DNA of 64,000 bases. Source: Guptibacillus hwajinpoensis (lineage in GTDB: Bacteria; Bacillota; Bacilli; Bacillales; Guptibacillaceae). The stretch lies in the NCBI RefSeq assembly GCF_001039475.1, contig NZ_LELK01000001.1:1319606-1383605 (forward strand), read 5' to 3'. A program made the position numbers and the translations under genes. How positions within the stretch are numbered: position 1 is the stretch's first letter; each line of letters starts with the position of its first letter. The notes beneath the pieces were generated by a model. It was not told the origin of the DNA. It worked only from the letters and a program-made list of their open reading frames with translations, and did no database searches. Positions 54,400-62,390 of this stretch are shown here, piece by piece.

Positions 54400-55218
54400 C
54401 TAGGAGATCCCCGGCATCTCTTTCGCTTGTTGAATTACTTCTTCTGGGACTGTTACTTCTTCTATTTCATTATAGTTCTCAAACTGTGAGTCCATTTCCA
54501 TTAACATCGAAATCGATTCATCTTCCATTGTTATTTCACTATCCATTTTCATCTGGAATTCCCTTATTAGGAAGTCAGCTTTTCCAATTGTGAGAGTGTA
54601 TTCTACTTCATTCACTTTCAATTGCTCGGTAAATCCCTGAAGCATCTCATTTTGTTGCCCCATGTTCTCAACGGTTTCATCTAACAATTCCTGGTATTTC
54701 TCTCCTGTCGCTTTCATAGTCATCACATATGTACCTTCATTTTCTACTAGCTTAAATTCGTCAACGTACTTTTTTAGCATTTCCATTTGTTCAGAAGGAT
54801 CCGCTTGTGATTGCTGCATGGTGAGCAGTGAATCTGTCATTTCATCAGGAAATTCCATCCATTCTTCTCCTTGTTTCATGAAAAAGCCTGCTTCACTATA
54901 ATACGACTCCATTTGCATAGCCTCACCATTTGCATTCATATCAATTACCTGGTGAAATGCTAACGGATCTACCACCATATTAGAATCGATTTTACTTGTA
55001 ATCTCAACCTCTTCTTCATTAGAATCGAAGGTTTGGTTCATGTTTGCCATCATCCTAAAACTGGTGACATCTTCTTGAGCAGCAATGGACTTTTCGAACA
55101 CCTCTTGCGCGTCAATTCCTATATCAACGCTAATTTCTCCTCCAGATTCCGTGGTACCACTACACGCTGCAAGAACAATAAATACCGTAACGATTAAAGA
55201 ATATAGCTTTAATTTCAT
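54400..55218 (-). CDS. Lipoprotein, DUF6612/LppX-like
   Basis: This 272-aa lipoprotein begins MKLKLYSLIVTVFIVLAACS, lipobox LAAC. The body resembles DUF6612 proteins: a fold with VFEKSIAAQEDVTSFRMMAN, then SKIDSNMVVDPLAFHQVIDM and KADFLIREFQMKMDSEITME. It is very rich in Met and Glu. The fold is related to lipid-binding LolA/LppX-type domains; the true ligand is unknown. Ribosome site AAAGGAGTGATGAG. Monocistronic. Confidence 0.7.
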   Translation of the reverse strand: MKLKLYSLIVTVFIVLAACSGTTESGGEISVDIGIDAQEVFEKSIAAQEDVTSFRMMANMNQTFDSNEEEVEITSKIDSNMVVDPLAFHQVIDMNANGEAMQMESYYSEAGFFMKQGEEWMEFPDEMTDSLLTMQQSQADPSEQMEMLKKYVDEFKLVENEGTYVMTMKATGEKYQELLDETVENMGQQNEMLQGFTEQLKVNEVEYTLTIGKADFLIREFQMKMDSEITMEDESISMLMEMDSQFENYNEIEEVTVPEEVIQQAKEMPGIS

Positions 55219-55276
55219 CTCATCACTCCTTTGTCTATCATACGAAAGAGTAAAAATTAGGTTTCATAAAAATGAA

Positions 55277-55303
55277 AAAACTGGCTTTATCAGCCAGTTC
55301 AGC
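55277..55303 (-). terminator. Intrinsic terminator of ykuK-like gene
   Basis: AACTGGCTGATAAAGCCAGTT followed by TTTTCATTT on the minus strand. Confidence 0.85.
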
Positions 55304-55781
55304 TTATTGATTTCGTATACCGATCCGCAACACTGCTTGCCCCATATGAATCTGGTTTAATTCTTGCAATATAGCCAACAGAGGTAACCCACCCAACAAC
55401 TTCCTGTATCACTTTACGAGTTTCCCCCTGTTTACCTACATCTAAATGAATCTCAATTGGCCATTTCTCAAGCAAAGCTGAAAAGCCCTCTTCTTTTAAC
55501 AACTCCATCAGCTCAAGACTCATTTCCGTTTCCTTGTAGATCCGATGCCTGAGCTCATGGATCGGTTTATGCTTAACCTTGCGATAGAATATTCTTGCTC
55601 CTTTACCAACACGGTGAATAATGATTGCTGTTACGAACTGTGTCGCTTTTCGACTCGTTTGAGAATCTGTCCCAATCACAATCCTATATTTCCCTTTCGG
55701 ATCTTCCTCTGTATACCTCTCAATAAGCTGAGTGACTTGATCCATTGTTACTTTTCCAGCCGTTGGACTTATAAAATTCAT
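55299..55781 (-). CDS. YkuK-family (DUF458) ribonuclease H-like protein
   Basis: 160 aa with the RNase H-like opening YRIVIGTDSQTSRKATQFVTAIII, a charged middle (IYKETEMSLELMELLKEEGF), IEIHLDVGKQGETRKVIQEVVGWV, and a C-terminal KPDSYGASSVAD. This matches the YkuK family (B. subtilis about 172 aa). I choose ATG 55781 because AGGAAGGGAACCG precedes it; the frame opens 17 codons earlier. Substrate unknown. Confidence 0.78.
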   Translation of the reverse strand: MNFISPTAGKVTMDQVTQLIERYTEEDPKGKYRIVIGTDSQTSRKATQFVTAIIIHRVGKGARIFYRKVKHKPIHELRHRIYKETEMSLELMELLKEEGFSALLEKWPIEIHLDVGKQGETRKVIQEVVGWVTSVGYIARIKPDSYGASSVADRYTKSIS

Positions 55782-55866
55782 AAACGGTTCCCTTCCTTCA
55801 TCAGGATAGTAGTTAGTACTATATTTATTCAATAAATGAAAAATATGTACGTTAGAACCGAAAACT

Positions 55867-56073
55867 CTACTTATTATATAGACTTTTATCTTCTATGTCT
55901 CCATTTAACTGGTGAACAATTAATTCAGATGGGCGATTTTCATCACACATCTCCCTTCCAAATTGATAAGCTTCTTCCTTTGTTTCAAAGGTTTTCGTTG
56001 CTTGATTGGCGCCTTCTTTCTTAAGTTCCCATTTCTCATACTTCCCGCTTTGCACATGATAAATTGTCTTCAT
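55867..56073 (-). CDS. DUF2188 family small protein
   Basis: The 68-aa protein reads MKTIYHVQSGKYEKWELKKE, GANQATKTFETKEEAYQFGR and ends ELIVHQLNGDIEDKSLYNK. The pattern of a beta hairpin, then GA..A...F.TK.EA...GRE, is that of DUF2188 proteins. Ribosome site GAGGAGGGAAGTAGT. Role unknown. Confidence 0.8.
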   Translation of the reverse strand: MKTIYHVQSGKYEKWELKKEGANQATKTFETKEEAYQFGREMCDENRPSELIVHQLNGDIEDKSLYNK

Positions 56074-56129
56074 ACTACTTCCCTCCTCAACCTAATAATT
56101 CCTTTATACTATAGTAATGAAACCGGCAA

Positions 56130-56369
56130 CTATGCCTTTGAGAACATCAGAATGTCAGCTGGTTGCTTTTCGATAAATGTGTTAATTGTTTTATATCCTT
56201 CTTTTTCCTTCTTAATGAACGTTCTACTTGAGATTGGTCTTCTTGCTGACCATTGGATGGATAAAGGATTCTGCCAGGAATCATGTGTAATTAATTCTTG
56301 TTTGTAATAATAATGATTGCCACTTGGGTAGCGCTCACAGATGTATCGAACAGTATGCTTGGTATGCAT
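56130..56369 (-). CDS. Small hypothetical protein, basic
   Basis: 79 aa, basic and aromatic (VRYICERYPSGNHYYYKQEL, TFIKKEKEGYKTINTFIEK). ATG 56369 follows AAGGAGTGAGTTAT; a GTG three codons earlier is too close to the ribosome site. No family recognised. Confidence 0.6.
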   Translation of the reverse strand: MHTKHTVRYICERYPSGNHYYYKQELITHDSWQNPLSIQWSARRPISSRTFIKKEKEGYKTINTFIEKQPADILMFSKA

Positions 56370-56423
56370 ATAACTCACTCCTTAATAGAAATGCTTACAG
56401 TATTAACAAGCGAAGACAAAAAC

Positions 56424-56450
56424 ATCCGCAGCGATTTACGCTGCGGAGCT
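56424..56450 (-). terminator. Intrinsic terminator of the DUF4397 gene
   Basis: TCCGCAGCG / CGCTGCGGA with loop TAAAT followed by TGTTTTTGTC on the minus strand. Confidence 0.85.
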
Positions 56451-56452
56451 TT

Positions 56453-57121
56453 TTACTTACCATCTTTTAATAGGATCACATTAAGCGCAGGATCACCATC
56501 AAGAAAACCAATTGCGATAGCTGTATAGTTAACACCAGCTTCAACCGGTACATTAGGAAGATCAAGTACAGATGTATCACTTCCCGTTGCGCGAACTTCA
56601 AGATTATAAGAATCCGGGCTTACAGTTAAGTACTCTGAATTTTGACCGAAGGCGAGGTTCTTAATTAACACATCGCCGTCTTTCACCGCGATATCAACAG
56701 GTGGCGCGTCGGGAGAAGCATGAACAGCTCTAAGCCCAGCCTTATCTCCCGATCCTTTTTGATCTTCTAGAGCAAGCACAGATAGATTGTCTACTTCCCC
56801 TAAAGCAACAACCGAATAATTCTTACCAGCTTCAACAGTTAATTTCTGCTCAAGTACTGGCTTTCCTTTCCCATTGGCAGAAGTAGCGAAAATTTGAACT
56901 TTCTTCTCTCCCGGTGCTAACGCTGCATAATCGGTTACGTCTTTGAAAGATGCTCCTTTAAAAGCTGGTTTTCCATCAACATAAACGTCTACAGATGGCG
57001 CATCAGGAGAAGCGTGAATCACACGAACATTCGCAACATTGTTGTTCTCAGCTGCCAGGCTCTGAGGTGATGCAGTTACGAATAGCACTGCAATCATTAA
57101 GGCAGAAATAATCCATTTCAT
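56453..57121 (-). CDS. Secreted DUF4397 two-repeat protein
   Basis: This 222-aa protein has a signal peptide (MKWIISALMIAVLFVTASPQ, likely cleaved after SLAAE). Two tandem DUF4397 domains begin VRVIHASPDAPSVDVYVDG and LRAVHASPDAPPVDIAVKDG, each ending with NYSVVALG- or NYTAIAIG-type strands. Such proteins are exported Ig-like adhesin or matrix domains of unknown partner. Ribosome site AGAAAGGTAGTGATGGA. Confidence 0.85.
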   Translation of the reverse strand: MKWIISALMIAVLFVTASPQSLAAENNNVANVRVIHASPDAPSVDVYVDGKPAFKGASFKDVTDYAALAPGEKKVQIFATSANGKGKPVLEQKLTVEAGKNYSVVALGEVDNLSVLALEDQKGSGDKAGLRAVHASPDAPPVDIAVKDGDVLIKNLAFGQNSEYLTVSPDSYNLEVRATGSDTSVLDLPNVPVEAGVNYTAIAIGFLDGDPALNVILLKDGK

Positions 57122-57207
57122 TCCATCACTACCTTTCTATTTTATTGAAAGACCTGCCTATTTTTTTACAGAGTGATAGTAATTATTCATATAATTTCAA
57201 TTGAAGT

Positions 57208-57236
57208 AAAAAACAGATCTATATAAGATCTGTTTC
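57208..57236 (-). terminator. Terminator-like hairpin upstream of the DUF4397 gene
   Basis: AAACAGATCT / AGATCTGTTT with loop TATAT; on the minus strand a T-run follows. It sits in the 5' region of the DUF4397 gene between two divergent units, where no gene ends, so it may be an attenuator or block antisense transcription from gerP. Confidence 0.55.
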
Positions 57237-57298
57237 CGAATTTATAACTCACCTTGCATTGACCTTACTTTGAAAGTTTACCATTCCTTGAACGCTCG

Positions 57299-57326
57299 AA
57301 CATACGCTACTATCCCGCATACAGTA
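57299..57326 (+). promoter_or_regulatory. Sigma-K-like promoter upstream of gerPA
   Basis: AACA (57299-57302), 15 bases, then CATACAGTA (57318-57326), matching mACm-N15/16-CATAnnnTA. Confidence 0.6.
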
Positions 57327-57359
57327 ATACAAGAATACTGTTAAAAAGGATGTGAAAAC

Positions 57360-57581
57360 ATGCCGGCACTAGTTGGAGCAATCAAAGTAAACTCAATCGG
57401 AAGCAGTGGTGTCTTTCACGTCGGTGATGTGTTTATTGTGTCTCCTACAAGCGCTGTTCGAACCTTTGCTGGTGCAGGATCATTTAATACTGGTAATGGC
57501 CTTAATGTGAGTAGTTCATATAGTGTAACAAACGTAAATGACAGTGATGTCGCTGATCAAAATGTAGTGGCAAACATCTAA
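57360..57581 (+). CDS. gerPA: Spore germination protein GerPA (GerPA/GerPF family)
   Basis: 73 aa: MPALVGAIKVNSIGSSGVFH, VGDVFIVSPTSAVRTFAGAG and ends SDVADQNVVANI. The MP.(I/L)VG start with GD.....P......AGAGSFNTG is the GerPA/GerPF pattern. The MPA start and first place in the cluster favour GerPA over GerPF. The GerP proteins sit in the inner spore coat and allow germinants to reach the inner membrane. Ribosome site AAAAGGATGTG. Confidence 0.82.
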   Translation: MPALVGAIKVNSIGSSGVFHVGDVFIVSPTSAVRTFAGAGSFNTGNGLNVSSSYSVTNVNDSDVADQNVVANI

Positions 57582-57590
57582 CAGGGCATT

Positions 57591-57619
57591 CACCTACTTT
57601 TACTCTCCCGCATACAGTA
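57591..57619 (+). promoter_or_regulatory. Sigma-K-like promoter upstream of gerPC
   Basis: CACC (57591-57594), exactly 16 bases, then CATACAGTA (57611-57619). It lies in the 71-bp gap where gerPB would normally be. Confidence 0.6.
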
Positions 57620-57652
57620 CTATATACATTTTGATACGGGAGTTGATGGTCA

Positions 57653-58261
57653 ATGTATCCAAACGATAACATCTACGGCATCCTGCAGCGGATACAACAA
57701 CACATTGAACAACAAAACCATCGGATCAAAATGCTTGAAGATATGGTAGATGATTTAAAGGACAATTATGATCAATTATCAAAGGCACCTAAAACAAACA
57801 TTGAAAAGATTGAATACAAGTTTGATCAACTAAAGATAGAACGCCTTGACGGAACACTCAATATTGGACTAACGCCGAATGGCGGAGCAGATATGCTTGA
57901 AGATTTCACCGTGAATGGAACAAATGGAATGAATCCTTCTTCTCTTGCGCCTGAGACGATTCAATCCATTCAACAGAATGTTAATTCATATATGCAAAAC
58001 GGCGCGTTAAAACAGTTGGGTGAATTAGAACAAAAGTACAATTATCCTCTTGATGACCCGTATCGTCATTTTATTTTAAATGATATTCAAAAGCAGCTTG
58101 ATCAGCGTATTAATTATTATCTTAATCAGCAAAAAGAACGTACTCCTAATGCGTCACCGCAAGAATTGTCAGAAGAAATAGAACAAAAGTTAAAACGAGA
58201 TATTGTGAATGGAATGGAAGCATTTATTAAAAATTTACCTAAAAGGACGGATTCATCATGA
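57653..58261 (+). CDS. gerPC: Spore germination protein GerPC
   Basis: The 202-aa protein opens with a coiled coil (IYGILQRIQQHIEQQNHRIK, DLKDNYDQLSKAP). A mid-region (KIEYKFDQLKIERLDGTLNIG) and a helical C-terminal half follow. The layout and the operon position identify GerPC (about 205 aa in B. subtilis). Its stop overlaps the gerPD start as ATGA, so the two are translationally coupled. Ribosome site GGGAGTTGATGGTCA. Confidence 0.88.
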   Translation: MYPNDNIYGILQRIQQHIEQQNHRIKMLEDMVDDLKDNYDQLSKAPKTNIEKIEYKFDQLKIERLDGTLNIGLTPNGGADMLEDFTVNGTNGMNPSSLAPETIQSIQQNVNSYMQNGALKQLGELEQKYNYPLDDPYRHFILNDIQKQLDQRINYYLNQQKERTPNASPQELSEEIEQKLKRDIVNGMEAFIKNLPKRTDSS

Positions 58262-58434
58262 ACTACACTGTCATAAACAGAGGCCTCTCGGTTGGTAATA
58301 TTACGGTAACTGCAGTAGCAAGTTCTTCGGTCTTACTTGTAGGCGATACAGAATCGATTGCATGTTCTTCCATCTTTGATACTCCTCCAGAATCCTTAAT
58401 TATAACCAGACCATTTGTACCGATTGCATCTTAA
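58258..58434 (+). CDS. gerPD: Spore germination protein GerPD
   Basis: This 58-aa protein (same length as the family) reads MNYTVINRGLSVGNITVTAV, ASSSVLLVGDTESIACSS and ends TRPFVPIAS. The N-terminal beta pattern with SSVLLVGD is shared by GerPB/D/E. It overlaps gerPC by 4 bases. Confidence 0.88.
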   Translation: MNYTVINRGLSVGNITVTAVASSSVLLVGDTESIACSSIFDTPPESLIITRPFVPIAS

Positions 58435-58435
58435 T

Positions 58436-58825
58436 ATGCATAGTCGCTCTTCTTTAGTTAACTGGATGAACATATTGTCTGTTGATAGCTCTGGAACAGT
58501 ACAAATTGGAGACAGTAATCAAATCACACCAGAAACCAAAATTTTTGCTATACAAAGAGAACAGCCTATTTTCAAAGGAAATGAATATGAAGACCTCTCT
58601 TCTTTTTCTCTTTATAGTCAGTCTCTGCCAACCCCATTACTAACGGAAGCCATTAACCATGTGACAGTCCACGAAAATCCTGTTATTAAAGTAAACAGTA
58701 TTCAAGTACTAGGGGTTGCAGCTTCAGGAGTGGTCCATGTAGGCTCTACAAGAACGATCCAAGCAGAATCACGAGTTAAAAATATACGAGAGTTTTTTAC
58801 TGACCCTAATGAAGGAAATGAATAA
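58436..58825 (+). CDS. gerPE: Spore germination protein GerPE
   Basis: The 129-aa protein begins MHSRSSLVNWMNILSVDSSG, TVQIGDSNQITPETKIFAIQ. A second, similar VKVNSIQVLGVAASGVVHVGS repeat lies in the C-terminal half. B. subtilis GerPE is about the same length. The ATG starts one base after the gerPD stop; an in-frame TTG at 58415 would add seven residues. No strong ribosome site, so coupling with gerPD is likely. Confidence 0.85.
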   Translation: MHSRSSLVNWMNILSVDSSGTVQIGDSNQITPETKIFAIQREQPIFKGNEYEDLSSFSLYSQSLPTPLLTEAINHVTVHENPVIKVNSIQVLGVAASGVVHVGSTRTIQAESRVKNIREFFTDPNEGNE

Positions 58826-58829
58826 TGAG

Positions 58830-58858
58830 AACAAAACCCCCCCACCACTCATACAATA
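58830..58858 (+). promoter_or_regulatory. Sigma-K-like promoter upstream of gerPF
   Basis: AACA (58830-58833), exactly 16 bases, then CATACAATA (58850-58858). Confidence 0.6.
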
Positions 58859-58891
58859 CGGTATCACGATCATTGCAAAGGATGTTCAATC

Positions 58892-59107
58892 ATGCCTTCA
58901 ATAGTAGGACCAGTCAAAATTAACAGTGCAGGCGGCGTCGTCAACTTTGGGGATAGTTTTAATACGACACCTAAATCAACTTCAAAAACATACGCTGGTT
59001 CAGGTGGTTTTAATACAGGTGACTTTCATATCGTAAACAACGGATTCAGTTTAACCAACTCACTTGATCCTGACCTCGCAGATCAAGATATCACTGCAAA
59101 CAATTAG
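58892..59107 (+). CDS. gerPF: Spore germination protein GerPF (GerPA/GerPF family)
   Basis: 71 aa: MPSIVGPVKINSAGGVVNFG, DSFNTTPKSTSKTYAGSGGF and ends DPDLADQDITANN. It is paralogous to the protein at 57360. The MPS start and ADQD ending fit GerPF (recalled pattern, not aligned), but GerPA is possible. Ribosome site AAAGGATG. Confidence 0.8.
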   Translation: MPSIVGPVKINSAGGVVNFGDSFNTTPKSTSKTYAGSGGFNTGDFHIVNNGFSLTNSLDPDLADQDITANN

Positions 59108-59121
59108 GGAGCTGAAGATTC

Positions 59122-59331
59122 GTGAATTTCTTTGTGAATCAAAACATCGTTATTCATCAGCTAAGAGTCGAAGGAATTTCGAATTCTTCAGTCCTGCAAA
59201 TTGGTAGCGCAGGTATTATTAAGCCACTTTCAAATTTATATAATACTGGTGCTTACACGGAACCTGCTCCTGAACTAGAAGCTACACAAGGTGAGATAAC
59301 TCCTTACGTACCATTAGCGCCACCCACATAG
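59122..59331 (+). CDS. gerPB: Spore germination protein GerPB, displaced to the end of the cluster
   Basis: 69 aa: MNFFVNQNIVIHQLRVEGIS, NSSVLQIGSAGIIKPLSNLY, NTGAYTEPAPELE. The NQ-I-IH.LR...ISNSS-LQIGSAG..K.LS.LYNTGG/AYTEPAP pattern is GerPB. The start is GTG 59122 with AGGGAG upstream. In B. subtilis gerPB lies directly after gerPA; here it follows the gerPF-like gene by 14 bp. The stop lies within the terminator stem. Confidence 0.88.
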   Translation: MNFFVNQNIVIHQLRVEGISNSSVLQIGSAGIIKPLSNLYNTGAYTEPAPELEATQGEITPYVPLAPPT

Positions 59332-59362
59332 AAAGAGCCGCCAAATGGCGGCTCTTTCTATG
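59327..59362. terminator. Bidirectional terminator between gerPB and the PBP gene
   Basis: A perfect 16-bp stem CATAGAAAGAGCCGCC / GGCGGCTCTTTCTATG with a 4-nt loop, no long T-run. Confidence 0.85.
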
Positions 59363-59391
59363 TGATATGAACGAAAAGCAAGGTAGGAAGA

Positions 59392-62256
59392 CTACTCATT
59401 ATCATTGCTTTTCTGCTTTTGAGTAGTCTCATCTTCGCCTTGTGACGAATCATTATTGTTTCCAGATTTCTTAACGTTACTCGTGGAAGAATCATTAGAT
59501 TCTTTATTGGTTTCTTCAGAGCTATCTTGATTCTCATCATTTTCAGCATTAGAGCCCTGCGTTTCGTTGTTTTCATTACTTCCATTATTATTGGTATTGC
59601 CACTGCTGTTCTGATTGTTGTTTCCGTTAGTAGTACCACTATCTGAATTGCTTTCTTCACTCGCATTACTCTCTTCACTAGCGTTATTCCCATTATCCTC
59701 ATCACTAGTGTTATCTTCATTTGTTTCGCCAGTCTCATTTCCACCGGTGTTAGAAGAGTTACCATTGCTACTGCCTGTATTAGATTCTTCTTCATTTTCA
59801 CCAGAGTCGCCACTATTGTCGGCGTTTCCTTCACTTGTGCCTCCGTTAGTGTCAGAGTTCCCTGTGCTATCGTTGTCTGAATTACTAGAGTTATCTTCTT
59901 CAGTTCCCTGGTCACTTTCTTGCTCTTCTGCAGGATCATCAGTCGATTGAGGCTCTTCTTCTACGGGTTCTTCTTTTGCTGGTTCTTGTTCTTTGTTAGA
60001 TTCTGACGGTTCTTCTTTCTTTTCCTCTTTAGGTTCTTTCTTAGGTTCATTGTTGTCAGCATTTTCTTCTACCTGGTCTACATTGTTATCTTCTTTAGTC
60101 GAATCTTTCTTATCGGATTCTTCTTCGTTTGCTGGTTGATTAGAAGTAGGTTTCTTATCCGCTTCTGAATTGTTAGAGTCATTTCTGTTATCTTCTTTTA
60201 CAGGTTCCGGCTTCTTAGGTTCTGGAATTACTGCCTTTTTCGGTTCTTCACCTTTAAAATATAGTTCTTTAATGATATCGCTAGAGGATGTTTGACCGTT
60301 CGCACGTAACCCAGTATTTTTGTCTATTTTTAATTCAACAACAGATTCTGGTTTTTCGAATGAATTCGTTTCTTTTCCTTCTGAAACCTTACTAATGACA
60401 TGTTTGAAAAGAAGCTTAGCTATATCATCATCTTTCTTACGAATATAGCTCTCTTGTGTTGTTTGATCATAGCCTGTCCAAACCGCTGCTGTGTAGTTCG
60501 TCGTGTAGCCAGAGAACCACGCATCAGAAGTACCATCACCATTGATTCCTTCTGGTAGATTGGTTGTTCCTGTTTTACCAGCAATGTCGAGTCCATTTAC
60601 ACCGGCTTGCATACCCGTTCCTTCTTGTACAACCGTCCGTAGCATATCCGTAATCATATAGGCAGTACCTTCGTTCATCACACGATTAGATTCAGATGTT
60701 AGTGCAAGTTCTTTTCCATTTGGATAGACTACTTTTTCTACACTATATGGTTCATGGAACGTACCGCCTGATCCGAATGCTGCATATGCTCCTGAAAGCT
60801 GAAGCGGAGAAATACCTTTTGCAAATCCTCCAATTGCATAAGCTGGATAGGTTTGATCAATTGAAATTCCTAGATCTTTTGCAAAAGCCTGTGCCTCTTT
60901 ACCTCCGACTTCCATAAATGCTTTAATTGCTGGAATGTTATAAGACCACTTTAAAGCTTCACGGATTGAGACGCTACCCTGGAATTCATCGTTCCAATTG
61001 CTAAACTCTTTCCCATTAAGCTCAAGCTCTTCATCGACAAATTGCTTATTTGTTGACCACTTGTGTTTCTCTATTCCAGGTGCATAATCAAGGATAGGTT
61101 TAATTGTCGATCCAGGTGATCGCTCTAATTGCGTTGCATAATTAAACCCTTTTTGGACATCATTTTCACCTGTTTGACGATTTCCACCGATTGCTCTGAT
61201 TGCTCCTGTTTGAGTATCTAAAAGTGAAATACCCGCTCTAAATTCTTCATCTGGGTAAGTCACAGCACGATTAGTAGTCAAAGCTTTGTCAACAATTTCT
61301 TGTGCGCCTTGATCTAACGTCGTATAAACTTCTAAACCACCTGAGTAGAGCGCTTCTTCTGAAATGCCAGCTTTCTCTAAATCAGCAATAACTTGATCAA
61401 TAAAAGCATCATTTGTTGTCGGCTGTTTTTTCTGTTCAACAATCATCTCTTGTACAGATATAGATGCTTCTTTTTCTCTTTCCTTTTCAGAAATAAATCC
61501 ATGTTGCTTCATCAAACCTAGTACCGTTGCTCGTCGATCATTTGCAAGCTCCGGGTGTTTGTAAGGATCGTATCCTGAAGGCCTTTGAGGCAATCCGGCA
61601 AGAAGAGCGGCTTCTCCTGTGGTGAGTTCATCTAGTGATTTATTAAAATATACATCAGCAGCCGTTGCAACACCATAGGCACCTTGCCCAAAGTAAATTT
61701 TATTGAGGTACATGCTAAGAATTTCCTGTTTGGAATACTTTTTCTCTAGCTGTACAGCTAAATAGGCTTCTTGTACTTTACGTTTCATTGTCTTCTCAGG
61801 TTCAAGGAGCATGTTTTTCACAACTTGTTGAGTGATGGTACTTGCACCTTCAGCTCCAAACCCATCTTTAACGTTTGCCACTACTGCTCCGCCAATACGT
61901 TTAATATCGACACCATTATGGTCGAAGAATCTAACGTCTTCTACTGCTATAAACGCATTGATTACTTCTGTAGGTATCTCATCAAATGCGACGACTTTGC
62001 GATGCTCCTTCCCTACAATATCTTGAATTTTGTTTCCTTCTGCATCATAGATTGTTGACGACTGTGGCAGACTCAATTTATTTGCATCAAGTGTTGGCGC
62101 ATCATCTATATAAGCGTAAGTTTGATAACTTCCGAATGACAGTACAAAAACCATTAAGAAAGCAGCAAATAGTAGAACGTTACGTGCAAAATGCTTCTTA
62201 TTCTTCCTCTTCCCTTGACGTTCTCCATTGCTGTTATCATTTATTTTTTTCCCCAT
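59392..62256 (-). CDS. Class A penicillin-binding protein (PonA/PBP1-like) with long acidic tail
   Basis: The 954-aa bifunctional peptidoglycan synthase has a cytoplasmic basic N-terminus and a membrane anchor (VLLFAAFLMVFVLSFGSYQTY). A GT51 glycosyltransferase domain holds the catalytic Glu in AVEDVRFFDHNG near residue 108. A transpeptidase domain holds SPGSTIKP near 385, KWSYNIPA and AGKTGTTNLPEG near 562. From about residue 675 to the end the protein is a low-complexity Glu/Asp/Asn/Ser/Gly/Thr tail of some 280 residues, longer than the short tail of PonA. ATG 62256 follows AAGGGGGATCATT; the frame extends 9 codons further without support. Confidence 0.92.
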   Translation of the reverse strand: MGKKINDNSNGERQGKRKNKKHFARNVLLFAAFLMVFVLSFGSYQTYAYIDDAPTLDANKLSLPQSSTIYDAEGNKIQDIVGKEHRKVVAFDEIPTEVINAFIAVEDVRFFDHNGVDIKRIGGAVVANVKDGFGAEGASTITQQVVKNMLLEPEKTMKRKVQEAYLAVQLEKKYSKQEILSMYLNKIYFGQGAYGVATAADVYFNKSLDELTTGEAALLAGLPQRPSGYDPYKHPELANDRRATVLGLMKQHGFISEKEREKEASISVQEMIVEQKKQPTTNDAFIDQVIADLEKAGISEEALYSGGLEVYTTLDQGAQEIVDKALTTNRAVTYPDEEFRAGISLLDTQTGAIRAIGGNRQTGENDVQKGFNYATQLERSPGSTIKPILDYAPGIEKHKWSTNKQFVDEELELNGKEFSNWNDEFQGSVSIREALKWSYNIPAIKAFMEVGGKEAQAFAKDLGISIDQTYPAYAIGGFAKGISPLQLSGAYAAFGSGGTFHEPYSVEKVVYPNGKELALTSESNRVMNEGTAYMITDMLRTVVQEGTGMQAGVNGLDIAGKTGTTNLPEGINGDGTSDAWFSGYTTNYTAAVWTGYDQTTQESYIRKKDDDIAKLLFKHVISKVSEGKETNSFEKPESVVELKIDKNTGLRANGQTSSSDIIKELYFKGEEPKKAVIPEPKKPEPVKEDNRNDSNNSEADKKPTSNQPANEEESDKKDSTKEDNNVDQVEENADNNEPKKEPKEEKKEEPSESNKEQEPAKEEPVEEEPQSTDDPAEEQESDQGTEEDNSSNSDNDSTGNSDTNGGTSEGNADNSGDSGENEEESNTGSSNGNSSNTGGNETGETNEDNTSDEDNGNNASEESNASEESNSDSGTTNGNNNQNSSGNTNNNGSNENNETQGSNAENDENQDSSEETNKESNDSSTSNVKKSGNNNDSSQGEDETTQKQKSNDNE

Positions 62257-62334
62257 AATGATCCCCCTTATTTCAAATCCCATAGAGTGGTGATACCCAA
62301 ATATTGCATATTAAAAACATTAAGGATCAGAAGA

Positions 62335-62363
62335 AACATTTTATCAACATCGCTCATATAGTA
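62335..62363 (+). promoter_or_regulatory. Sigma-K-like promoter upstream of the superoxide dismutase gene
   Basis: AACA (62335-62338), 16 bases, then CATATAGTA (62355-62363), the same pattern as in the gerP cluster, 28 bases before the TTG start. Confidence 0.45.
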
Positions 62364-62390
62364 ATAACGTCTAAAAAAGGGGGATGACGT

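Noticed and set aside
59358..59939. 193-codon minus-strand frame over the PBP tail
   Set aside because: It is an alternative frame of the low-complexity acidic tail, with repetitive Leu/Val/Thr composition and no ribosome site.
59615..59950. 111-codon plus-strand Leu/Ser/Pro-rich frame
   Set aside because: Antisense of the same acidic tail; composition follows from the repeat codons.
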